A stretch of DNA of 64,000 bases from Sesamum alatum (Eukaryota; Streptophyta; Magnoliopsida; Lamiales; Pedaliaceae): contig JACGWO010000006.1 of the NCBI GenBank assembly GCA_034509735.1, positions 5,657,001 through 5,721,000 of the forward strand, given 5' to 3'. Made by a program: the position numbers and the translations under genes. Position 1 is the first letter of the stretch. Every line of letters starts with the position of its first letter. Shown piece by piece: positions 36,347 through 47,160 of the stretch. The notes under the pieces are model-generated. The model made no database searches, was not told the origin of the DNA, and saw only the letters and a list, made by a program, of their open reading frames with translations.

Positions 36347-39300
36347 CTAGTATGCATAAAGATTAACTGAAGGTATGTGTTTAATTTTGTGATAATCTTC
36401 TCCTTCTTCACCATCCATCACTCGCGCCCTGTCAACAAATTCTTTAGGCATAAAGTCGATGAACAACTCTTTTAGAGTAATGATAAATTTCAATCCATCC
36501 GGAATTATCTCTAATTTATTGCACTTACGGATATACAGACTAGAGAGATTAGGCATTGCTCCTTCCTCCACTCTCCACTCCTTTAAATTAGGCAAACCAT
36601 CGAGGCTAAGCAGTCTGAGCTGAGGAAACCGGGTTGCCCGACAAACCATCTCTCTGCCCATATATGAATTATCCCAGAAGCGAAGATATCGCAACATGGG
36701 AAGATTCTCCAGAATTTCCATTGGGTCTTTTTCAATATGGGAAAACCAAAGTATCAAAGTAACCAGATTCCGATACAACTCGTGTTTGTAGGAGGGTAAT
36801 TTGCTCACACGACAGTAGATATTCACTCCCGTTATTGAATGACACATCAACATCTTCCTGACTAGATTTGCGCCTTCTTCCGAACTGAGATTGCAATTAT
36901 TGCTAATAGTAAGTTGTATCTCACGAAATCGATCTTGATGATTGAAAATATGATCAACAATCATGGACAAACTTTCTTGGTCCGAAACATTTCCATCCAA
37001 TACTCGTTGAAGCTTGGGCAGTTTAAGGAGAGAGGTAGCATCATCGGTCTCACTATTGAACCCAATTAACGTCTCCAAGTCATTCAAGCCATCGAGTTTC
37101 AACTTTCCACCACCAGTAATAGTCCTGCTATGATTAAGCAGAAATAGATGCCTCAAGTGCCTTAGTTCATGAATCAAATTAGGTAACTCAATTTCACAAC
37201 CTAATACTCGCAGATCCAACGACTGCAAGCATGGTAGTTTGCACACAGATTTTGGTAACTCATCCACCTCGCTATATCTTATACTGAAATGCTTTAGCAG
37301 AATCAATTTTTCAAGTCCCTTGAGCATTTTTTTGTTCTTAAATTTATGACATTCCAATATTAAGATTTTGAGCAGTTTGAACATTCCTAGATTAATACCT
37401 CCCAAGTTGTCCCAATCTCCCTCTCCCCGCTGCTTTCCAAGTAATAAAAGAGATCGCAAATTTTGATTTCCCCAAATGTAATCACCTTCCATTTCATCCA
37501 AATGGATTGCCAGCCTAGTTGTTCTGCACACTGAACGTTCGTCTTGTCTCCTCGTCTGCTGCGTATCCATAACCATGAGAAACTCTTCTTCTTTTGCCTT
37601 TGACAAGCAAAGCTCCCTTATCATATCATGAAGCCGACATGATTTAAACCTATTATGTACCGACTCTTCATCCACCTCCACTTGTACCATACACCTACTT
37701 GCCAGCTCAAACAAATAGCGCTCAGCCACATCTCTCAAAGTTTCTCCTCTTCCCCTATCTTCAGACAAAATCATTCCTTCAGCCATCCATATTAAATATA
37801 GTTGCTCGGTATATATCTCTTTGTCCTCGGGAAAACATCCCAAGTACAAAAAACATGGCTTCAAGTTATAAGGAAGCACATTGTAACTCAAGTCCAATAT
37901 TTGAGCTACTCTTCGATCTTTCTCCATACCTTTCCCGTGTTGTAGGTATGAATCAATATTTTTACACACCTTCTGCCACTCGATTAAACTTCTTTCCTGC
38001 CGCAAAGTTCCTCCAATAACAGAAATAGGTAGTGGTAGACACCCGCATTTCCTTACAATTTCCCTACCAGTTTCTTCCAACAACTTTAATTCAGTTACCC
38101 TAGTTAGGTCTGCATTACACAATAAGTAGATGCAAGTTACTTAGGTTTGTTAACTAAAAAGATTAGATCTAATCATTTAGCAAATTGATTGGCGTAAAAA
38201 ATAAAAATTGAAAATTACAATTTTTAATTTACGGGGTGGCAATTTTGATCGTATATGAATTGATTTTCATAATTTAGTGTTACAATTTTAAAAATTTGAC
38301 AATTTTGGTCTTTTTTTACCGGAAAAACGCATGTGTCGTGCCAATGACCTTGATGCTTGGGGCTTTCCAGCGAGATGAGACCAAAATTGCCACCCCTAAA
38401 TTACAGGATGAAAATTGCAATTTTCCCCCTAAAAACACATATTTTAAATTGCAATTATTTGAAGACCAAAAACGCACAAGTGATTATATTTGAGGATCAA
38501 AATAGTAACTATCCCAAAAAATAATTGAACTAAGTAGCTAAAATTAACAACATAAATGCAACAAATTTTCCACTGCAATAAATTCTAATTGACAGTTGTC
38601 CAAATTCAATAGCATGAACTGCATAAATATCATTTATTTCAGAAAGAAAAACTAAAGCCAGTGAATCAAAACAAGAAAACTCACACACTAACCTTGTGGA
38701 TGATGGGTCGAAAGTGCTATCTTTTGAAGAAGCTCCCATCCTTCATCTTCGCTCAAACACCCCAGCATGTGCACATATTGTGTGGAGGCAATATTTTGAT
38801 TTCGAGTGGTAAGCAAAACTTTGCTACTTGACTCCAGAACAGGAAAGGCAGGACTTAAGCTATTCCAGTGATTGATTTCCCAAACATCATCCAAAACCAC
38901 TAAGCATTTTTTCTCCTTCTGTACATTGTACAACTTTCGCACCAACTCATTTTCGTCTTGCTCCTCACCTGAATGTGGATCAAGCTGCTTTAGAAGTGCT
39001 TGGAAAACGGATTTGGGTTGGAATTGTTGGCTTATACAAATCCAAGCACGAGCTTCAAAGCGATGCTGCGCAACCTCTCCGTTGTAAATTTTTGTAGCAG
39101 TAGTGGTCTTCCCCAATCCCCCCATCCCACATATAGAAATCACTTGATGTGATATGTCATCACTTTGTACAAGTAATTCTAGGAGTTTTATCTCTTCTTT
39201 CATTCCAACAAAATATATTTCAACATCAAGACCGTATGATTTTCTTGACCAATCACTATCATCTGTCGATCTTGATGAGCTTTCTCCTTTATTTATAGAC

Positions 39301-39698
39301 TCCAACTGTTTGGTGAGATCGCCCATACAAGACATAATGACTTCAATTTCTTTCCCAATTTGGTCAATGCTCAAGCATTCGCTCAATATACAAGTAAATC
39401 TTTTGAGTTTTTCTTTCAAATTCTTCCCTTCTCTTTTAGACATGACTTCAAAAGCATACCTTTCCAGTACATTCTCAGCTTTAATGGACAAACCTCGAAG
39501 CTCAGCAATCCAATGACGGACCACATCTGAGTTGTACCTATCTTTCCATTTATCAGCATCCTTCATAAAACAGTGCATGACGGTGAGCTGCCTCTGAACT
39601 TCTTCAACCTGACCGCTCACATTTAATAAAAACCTTGCTTTGTCAATCAACAGATCCCGAACTGTTTCGAGAGCAATTGTTGCAACAGCATCGACCAT
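36347..39698 (-). CDS. NLR-C: intact CC-NB-LRR disease-resistance protein
   Basis: Exon 1 is 39698-38693 and exon 2 is 38109-36347. Donor ag|gttagt and acceptor tgcag| give a phase-1 join (Asp codon, then LTRVTELKL) and a 922-aa open frame. Rx-N coiled coil 1-150 with a ZAR1-like start (MVDAVATIALET) and divergent EDVID (AENVL, 74-78). NB-ARC: P-loop GMGGLGKTT 191-199, RNBS-A FEARAWICISQQF, kinase-2 KKCLVVLDDVW about 263-273, RNBS-B KVLLTTRN, GLPL-type CGCLPLP about 357-363, RNBS-D NLKPCFLYLGCFPED about 416-430. The MHD motif is LHD (about 495-497). LRRs follow to about 890 (LPKSVCKLPCLQSLDLRV), then a YHKIKHIP tail. The family is cytosolic immune receptors that exchange ADP for ATP and form resistosomes; the effector recognised is unknown. 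Similar in type to RPP13/RPP8-like CNLs. The only unbroken member here. Its intron carries a small inverted-repeat insert and its promoter a MITE. Confidence 0.96.
38190..38450. mobile_element. Inverted-repeat insert in the NLR-C intron
   Basis: Left ggggtggcaattttgatcg and right accaaaattgccacccctaa pair, as do acaatttttaattta and the complement of aggatgaaaattgcaatttt. About 250 bp inside the 583-bp intron (38692-38110). No clear target duplication. The intron is still bounded by good splice sites. Confidence 0.4.
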
Positions 39699-40905
39699 TT
39701 TGCTTTCTATTTGGATGAAATGGAATTTTTGTTAGATCTGCAGCGGCTAGTTGCAGAGTTCTTAGTTGCAAAGTTGAGCAATTGGCAAACTTTGTATTCC
39801 AAAAAGGAAAAAGGAAAAAATATATATATATATATATATAAATGTTTTCTAGTATATATATATATATATATTTATATATAAAAGAGTAAACTACATCTAC
39901 CTCCCCTGAGATTTGTCATAATTATAAATACCCTCTCATTGTTTGAAAAAATTACAAATACCCCCCTGAGGTTTGTAATTTTTAACCAAATGGCTCAAAT
40001 TGACCATTTTGCCCTTAAATTTTTTATTAAGATTTTAGAAAAATCGGTAAAGACAAATTGTATTATTGCTCCTCTGTGTAAAAAACTTAAGAAACATCTC
40101 CCTGCATATTATAGTTCAAAAAAATTTTAAGAATTAAATAAAAATAATTCAGTGCATAAGGGCATTTTGGTCAGTTCACTCATAAAAGTTTCATGAAGAT
40201 GGATTATTGTTAGACGATTACAAACCTCAGGAGGATATTTATAATTTTTCAAACAATGAGAGATACTTATAATTATATCAAACCTCAAAAGAAGTAGATG
40301 TAATTTACCCAATATAAAAGTTTTCTAGTGTAAGTTGCCGTTGAGTTCGGTCCCTTTTTTATTGTATTATGTAAAATAAGTCCAACCTCAAAAGACACGC
40401 TTTGACCAATGTTTCACAGTGACCAATGGTTTAGATCCAACGTGAAAGTGAGTTGCTGAATGATGGGATATTTTATTGTTCGAATGCCCAATGGAAATAG
40501 TTGTGTAATCAAATGATATTTCGATTGGGGCCTCGATTTTATAACAAAATACGAGCATAAATAAATTAATTTGAGGTAAATAAAGTATATTTTGAATTTA
40601 ATGTGAATTTTTTATTGACCTTATTGATTTCAATTCATTACTTAATGAGAATGATTGAACAAATTTGAAGGCAAATGGATAAAAATCAAATTCAAATAAT
40701 TTAATATCAATGATCAATTAGTATATAATTAACATAAATACCTTGCTTTGTTTTTCATAGTCATGATTAGAATTATTCTTGCTATTTTCTTTGGTGTTCT
40801 TTACTCTTGAATGCCTCATAGATAATTAAAATTTAATAGTTCTATAAATAAAGTAGAGTTTGTCATTTTATGTCTGCTAAACGAATCTACCTACAAAATA
40901 ATTGG
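39699..40905 (-). promoter_or_regulatory. Upstream region of NLR-C
   Basis: In reverse complement, positions 39699-39800 match the NLR-B leader nearly base for base (aactctgcaactagcc, catccaaatagaaagc). From 40320 outward it matches again (ggcaacttacactagaaaac, agcgtgtcttttgaggttgg), out to about 40905. The alignment is interrupted by a MITE at 39884-40310 and by expanded (ta)n at about 39815-39880, exactly where the TATA-like sequence of NLR-B lies. At 40905 a Gypsy element begins. Confidence 0.6.
39884..40310. mobile_element. Mutator-like MITE in the NLR-C promoter (427 bp)
   Basis: The two ends (gagtaaactacatctacctc; reverse complement gggtaaattacatctacttc) and inner arms (gatttgtcataattataaat / cctcaggaggatatttata) form an inverted repeat. 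Flanks tatataaaa (39875-39883) and aatataaaa (40311-40319) match at 8 of 9. Absent from the aligned NLR-B promoter. It lies about 190 bp upstream of the NLR-C start codon. Confidence 0.65.
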
Positions 40906-41365
40906 TATACAGAGTGACATGGAGAAAAAATGGCCAAGTCAAGGAACATTTATTTTCCTCCATCAAGTATGAGAAAATCAAGGGAAGGTTGACCAAGACC
41001 ATTAAGACATGGAGAGAATCATGCAAAAGAGGCTTGATCCATGGAAACTCCTCCATTAATGAGGAAGCAAGTAAAAGACCCGAACGTCCCCATGAGACGT
41101 TATCATTTATATCCAAGAACATGGAGATGAAGGACAATAAAGACACTACGGCATACTTACCGTAAATAAAACTGTAGTATAAATATGAGTTCAACCCCTT
41201 CATTTGGGGACCTTGAACTCTTGTAAGAACTCTACAAGCATAATTATTCCTTGGATCGACTTGTACGTATTGGCGATTGTGCCCGATTTTAATAAAATAA
41301 CTCGATTATCACGTATATCATTTTATCGCGTTGTTGTTTAATTATTCTCCAATTTCTTGCAACAT
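40906..41365 (+). other. Probable 5' LTR of the Tat element
   Basis: The stretch begins where homology with other NLR upstream blocks stops (about 40905) and ends just before the primer-binding region. It has no partner LTR in the window, so the borders are inferred. The ORF at 40902-41165 on this stretch has no recognisable domain. Confidence 0.45.
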
Positions 41366-41370
41366 CAACT

Positions 41371-41388
41371 TGGCGCCGTCTGTGGGAA
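41371..41388 (+). promoter_or_regulatory. Primer-binding/leader motif
   Basis: tggcgccgtctgtgggaa is the widely conserved plant Gypsy string at the junction of LTR and leader. It lies 22 bp before the gag ATG at 41410. Confidence 0.65.
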
Positions 41389-41409
41389 ACTTCAATCGCA
41401 ATACTGAGA

Positions 41410-42855
41410 ATGCAAACTCGATCCATGGCCAGAGACTTGGAAATGAACGAGGAGCGGAGGACAGAAGCTCCACAGAATAATGAAGGAGAGCTCCCTCCCT
41501 TGGAACACATGAGCCTGGGTCCACAGCAGGACCACAGGAGGAGGCACGAAGAAAGGAGGGAAGGAGCCACCGAAGCCCCGCCGCCCGCTGCACAGCCGCC
41601 GATGCTTCAGATGACAACCGAAGCATTGCAAAAAATGATCGAAGATGCATCGGCGAAGGCGGCCGAGAGGGCGATCATGCATTTCATGGCAAATCATCCC
41701 CGAGAGCCTACTCCCCCTCGTTCCCCCCGCCGAGGCCGAGGCACGCCCTCCGCCCTCGGGGATAACGAGTCGAGGGAGGATGGCCCCCAGGACATGTCCA
41801 TGGAGGAAGAAGAATGAAGCATACAAGCCTCCCAACCTGCTAGCTTCCCCCGGCGGAATAAGGATGTTGGAGCAAAGCAGGGAAGGAGAGACGAAGATTT
41901 GCCAAACAAAACGAGAGGCGACAATTCGCATCTCCAAACCTCTCGGCTTCGGAGCGCCCCGCAGGACCTGGTCCCAATGGCCGTGGCCCCAGCAAGGAGG
42001 AACCCATTCTCCATGCAAATACTGACAGAAGCTTTACCTCAAGGCCTAAAGTTGCCACACTTGGCATAATATGACGGAACCACGGACCCCGAGGACCATC
42101 TAGACAAATTTCTGGCCAAGGCGGACTTGCTCGATATGAGCGATGCTGGATACTGTAAAGTGTTCCGCACGACCCTAGCGGGAAGAGCTATGGCATGGTT
42201 CAACTAACTCCCTGCGTACACCATTGAAAGCTTCGAACAACTCTCGCAACGATTTCTGCACCACTTTTCCATCAACAAAAGTCATCCGAAAACCGCAGCA
42301 TACCTCTTCACCATAGTCCAACAGGAGCAAGAGAGCTTAAGAGATTATATACAAAGATTCTCCGGCACCGTCCTTGAAGTCCCCCACCTCAACCACGAGC
42401 TGCTAGCAAGCATATTGCAACAGGGATTGAGAAGAGGACGCTTACGCGAATCTATCGTTGGCAAACCGCCATTTACATTGGACAAACTGATGAAAAGAGC
42501 TGCCAAATACATCCGTATCGAGGAGGCGAGCAAACCAAAAACAGAACAGTCAAACAAAAAGAAAGTGCGAGAAGGAGACAAGAAAGACCCGAGGAGAGAG
42601 GGGCAGGCGGAGGGACAAAGACATATGCCCCCAACTAGCTTCACGAGATACACCCCGCTTAAAGCCCCGAGGGCCGAGATCCTTGTTGTGGCAGAACAAC
42701 AAGGAATCATTCAATGGCTGAGGAAGATGAAAGATAATCCTAAGCGCTTGAAGTCAGACAAATATTGCCGATTCCATAAGAATAGAGGACATAACACAGA
42801 GGATTGCTATCATTTGAAAAATGAGATTGAGAAATTGATTCAGAGGGATACCTAA
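41410..42855 (+). pseudogene. Gag of the Tat element, nonsense-broken
   Basis: One frame from MQTRSMARDLEMNEERR at 41410 to 42855. It has an acidic and Pro-rich N-terminus, then the retrotransposon gag domain (YDGTTDPEDHLDKF, MAWFN, LPAYTIESFEQL, FLHHFSIN, QEQESLRDYIQRFSG, LLASILQQGLR), and finally CRFHKNRGHNTEDCYHLK, a Cys/His-rich motif of this lineage. Stops fall after EEEE (41817), before YDGT, and after MAWFN. Gag forms the particle that packages element RNA. Frameshifts separate it from the protease. Confidence 0.82.
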
Positions 42856-43145
42856 AAGAATACGTGGAAGGACAAAGTCGTGACCGGGAAGCCCCAATAG
42901 GTAATCAAAGATTCAGTCAGAACGCGGAACGAGGAGAAACATCTCGATACAAAGACAAAGGGGCGGAAAATCTCCCAACCACAGGAGTTATAGGAGTAGT
43001 CACGGGGGGACCTACCGGAGGAGACTCAGCACGAGCACGAAAGGCCTTAATCAGAGCAGCTGAGCCCTCTCACAACGTCCACATTTGCGAGGAAGTCACT
43101 CTGGATAAAACCCCATAAGAGAAAATCACTTTTAACACACAAGAC

Positions 43146-46100
43146 TTGGAGAAAGGAATACCACCACATAACGATGCGTTGGTTATTTCTGCCACTCTCT
43201 CCAACTTTCTAGTCAAAAAAGTCTTGGTAGATACGGGGAGTGCGGCCGACATTCTGTTCTATGAAGCATTCTCGCAAATGGGAATCGACTCCAGTATGTT
43301 ACGAAAAGTTAACACCCCGTTAGTGGGATTTAACGGAAGTGTGGTGGAACCTCTCGGAGAAATAGCCCTACCTATCTCAATCGGATCCGCCCCCTACAGA
43401 GCTACTCGAATGATAAAATTTCTGATAGTGGACGCACCATCATCATACAACATAATCATGGGAAGACCAAACCTGAATGCATTCCGAGCAGTCGCCTCCA
43501 CCTTCTACATGAAGTTGAAATTCCCCGCTTACAGGGGAACATGAGAGGAAATAGGAGATCGCCGCCTCGCGAGAAAGTGTCATGCTAACATCCTCCGGAA
43601 AGGAATGAATCCGAGAAGGGAAAAAAGTAACCAGCCCTCAGAAACCGAGAGAGCGACAAAAAGAACGGTGCTTCAGTCCTCTCCATCATATCCCCTGTCA
43701 GAAGGACACATTCAAGAACAAAAGAAGAGAAAGACAGAAGATGAAAAACTAGTCGCCGCAGATAAAATGAAAAAGGTTCAATTGGTGGAAGGCGAGCCCG
43801 AAAAGATCACTTCAATTGGAACAACCATGGGCTCAGAGCAAGAGCAGAAGTTGGTAAAATTCCTCCAAGACCACTCCAACACATTTGCATGGAGCATCGA
43901 TGACTTGGTACGGATAGACCAAGAAGTTATAACGCACAGGCTGAATGTCAACCCAAACGTCCGCCCAGTAAAGCAGAAGAACCGAAGCTTTGGCCCCAAA
44001 AGAAACAAAATAAGAAGAGGAGGTAGAAAAACTGTTGGCCGCCAAGTACATTCGCCCGATACAACACCCCGAATGGTTGGCCAATGTAGTGTTGGTCCCC
44101 AAACCTAATAAGAAGTGGAGAATGTGCATCGACTTCACCGACCTCAACAAGGCGTGCCCGAAAGATTCATTCCCCCTCCCAAGAATAGATGCGTTAGTTG
44201 ACTCAACGGCGGGATGTGAAATGATGAGCTTCCTAGATGCCTTCCAAGGATATAATCAAATAACCATTGAAGTAGAGGATCAGGAGAAGACAAGCTTCAT
44301 CACCGAGCAAGGCACGTTTTGCTATCAAGTGATGCCATTTGGGCTGAAAAACGCCGGAGCCACATACCAGAGATTAGTGAATAAAGCTTTCCAACATATG
44401 ATAAGACGAAACATGGAGGTTTACATTGACGACATGTTGGTGAAAAGCCTTCGGAGGGAGGATCATATCCAAGACCTATGGGAATGCTTCGCCATCATAA
44501 ACCAACTGGGGATGAGACTCAATCCCTCCAAGTGCACCTTTGGCGTACAGGGGGGGAAGTTCTTGGGATACTTGGTATCGCGCAGAGGAATTGAAGCAAA
44601 CCCGGAAAAAATCAAGGCCATACAAGAGATGAGCCCCCCAAAGAACAAAATAGAAGTGAAGAAACTGACAGGAAGAATGGCGGCTTTGAGCAGATTCATG
44701 TCAAGAGGAGCAGAGAAAGGACTCCCTTTCTTCAAGACACTAAGAAAAATGGAAGAGTTAACTTGGAATGAAGAATGCCAGAAAGCATTTGAAAACTTGA
44801 AGAAGTATTTGTCTACCCCCCCCCCCCCCCTCTTCTGAACAAACCCAAACAAGGAGAGCCGCTATACTTATACCTAGCGGCATCGGAAGACGCCATGAGC
44901 GCAGTATTGGTGAGGGCGCAAGGGAGGGAGCACCAACCCGTGTATTACATAAGCAAGATGTTGCAAGGAGCAGAGCCCAAATACTCCCCCATCGAAAAAA
45001 CTGGCCCTAGAGTTTGTGACAGCCTCCAGAAAACTGCGTCCATACTTCCACTCCCATCAAGTAGTGGTGTTGACAAACCACCCCCTAAAGCACATTCTAG
45101 CAAGCCCCAACGCTTCGGGAAGGATGATCAAGTGGGCGGTAGAATTGAGCAAACACAAAATAGAATTCCAAACGCGCCCTGCGATAAAGACACAAGTCCT
45201 CGCAGATTTCATTTCTGAGTTGACCCCAAGGGCAGAAGCAGAAGAACCAAAGTTATGGAAAATGTTTGTTGACGGATCCTCCATCGCAATAAGCAGTGGA
45301 GTGGGGATAGTCATCGAAAGCCCGGAGGCAGACATTATGGAGTACGCCATCACTAGCTTTCCCGTCCTCAAACAATGAAGCTGAATACGAAGCAGTGTTA
45401 CTGGGGAGCAAGCTGATCCACGCAGCAGGGGCCCAACGTGTACACGTATTCAATGACTCCCAACTTGTAGTTAACCAAGTGGAGGGAGAATATGAAGCAA
45501 GACGAGAAAGGATGGCGAGATACTTGTTGAAATTACAAGAAGAAAAAGAGAAATTTCAAGAGATTACCATGAAGCAAATCCCTAGAGAACAAAATTTAAC
45601 GGCAGATCAACTAGCGAAGCTGGCCAGTGCTGCGCACTTCACGAAAAAACGCACGATAACCCTGCTATCTACAACACATTCGACCATAAGCTCAGAAAAG
45701 AGCCAACAAAAAGGAGACAGCGAAATAATGGTGACCGCTGACGCGACCACCCAATGGAAATCTCCCATCATATAATTCCTGATGGAAGGAACCTTGCCCT
45801 CGGACCAAAAAGAAGCCAAGAAAATAAAGACAAGATCCGCCAGATTCACCTTGATAGATGGAGAATTGTACAAGAGGGGTTTCTCAACACCATTGTTGAA
45901 ATGCTTGTACCATGAACAAGCTGAATACGTCCTCCGTGAAACACATGAAGGTAGTTGCGGAAATCACTCAGGAGCTCGATCTTTGGCCAAGAAAGTTTTA
46001 AGACAAGAATATTACTGGCCAACTATGATAGAAGATGCTTCAACTTTGGTCCGCGCATGCTCCCATGCCAAAAAGCATGCCAATCACCTACATATTCCCG

Positions 46101-46741
46101 CCGCATTCATGAAAACAATAGAGAGCCCTTGCCCATTCGACATGTGGGGGATGGATATAGTGGGAAAACTACCCCGAGCGGTTGGACAAAGGGAATATCT
46201 AATTGTAGCAGTGGATTACTTCACTAAGTGGGTGGAAGCGGAACCCTTGTCGAGTATCAGCGAAAAAGAAGTTATCAAATTTGTATGGCAAAACATCATT
46301 TGCAAAAGAATCACCATTCAACTTGGTGTATGGAACGGAAGCCGTGCTCCCCGCAGAAATAGGAGAAGAAACTTGGAGAGTGAAAACATACGATGAAGAG
46401 CAAAACTCCCAAGCGAGGAGGGAAGACTTAGACTTAATCGAAGAAATAAGGGAAGCAGCCGAAAGAAGGACCCAAGCATACAAACGCTCGATGTCTAAGG
46501 CATATGACAACAGGGTCCGCCCCAAGGTTTTTAGGAAGGGGAATTGGTATTGCGGAAGACAGAAGCATTGGGAGCCGTCGGAAAATTGGACGCCAAATGG
46601 GATGGCCCCTACATAGTGACGAAAGTAGTGAGACCAACTACATACAAGTTAAAGAAGGAAGACGGCAATCCGCTCCCTCGCACTTGGAATGCAAAAAACC
46701 TAAAAAAAATACTACGTGTAATTGTTTCGCTCCTATTTGAA
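43146..46741 (+). pseudogene. Pol of the Tat element (PR-RT-RH-aRH-INT), broken
   Basis: Protease at 43146-43544 with VLVDTGSAADILFYEAF. RT at 44035-44838 with WRMCIDFTDLNKACPKDSFP, LDAFQGYNQI, MPFGLKNAGATYQRLV and the YIDDML catalytic box. A C15 run at 44816-44830 changes the frame. The first RNase H follows (LYLAASEDAMSAVLVR, KYSPIEK), then the archaeal-type RNase H (KMFVDGSSIAISSGVGIVIE, VFNDSQLVVNQVEGEYEA, IPREQNLTADQLAKLASA; about 45240-45640). Integrase: THEGSCGNHSGARSLA and FDMWGMDIVGKLP; the second zinc-site Cys is Ala (RACSHAKKHAN). Near 46305 about 100 residues carrying the rest of the DDE core are deleted, with a frame change to SPFNLVYGTEAVLPAEIG and a C-terminal VRPTTYKLK region. 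Not functional. Confidence 0.88.
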
Positions 46742-47160
46742 TAAAAGTCATAACTCCTTTCGAATAAATTCGTTGTGATACCTTACTGTTTTTTGCCATG
46801 CATTATATTCCATGCCAATAAATGCACAATTATATAAAAAAAATTCCAAAAGGCTATCCAACACACGGCAGCCTGGAAGAATAAAGGCCAAAAAAAAAAC
46901 TACCTTGAGGGGAGGTACCCCTCCCCCCCCCTGAAAAAGGCAAAAGAATCTCCTATAAACAAAGAGAGCTCCATAGCATGGGAACTCCTAAAGAAAATAT
47001 TTCAAAAGGCTTAAAAACAAACATGATGGCATATATATAAAATGTATGCATAAATATATCCATGACATCATCATGAAACAAAATGTGAGGGGAAACACCC
47101 CAAAAAAACAACAGAGTATCAAAGTACTAAAAACAAAGAAAGACTAGTAATCCTATCACT
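46741..47160. other. Spacer between pol and antisense ORF
   Basis: Untranslated. It contains a G-run/C-run near-palindrome at 46901-46932 (ttgaggggaggtacccctcc), a place where polypurine tracts or structured spacers occur in such elements. No gene seen. Confidence 0.5.

Noticed and set aside
40902..41165. 87-aa ORF in the probable 5' LTR
   Set aside because: No recognisable domain and lies in LTR-like sequence upstream of the primer-binding motif.
41392..42018. 208-aa minus-strand ORF opposite gag
   Set aside because: Complement of GC-rich gag coding sequence; composition-driven.
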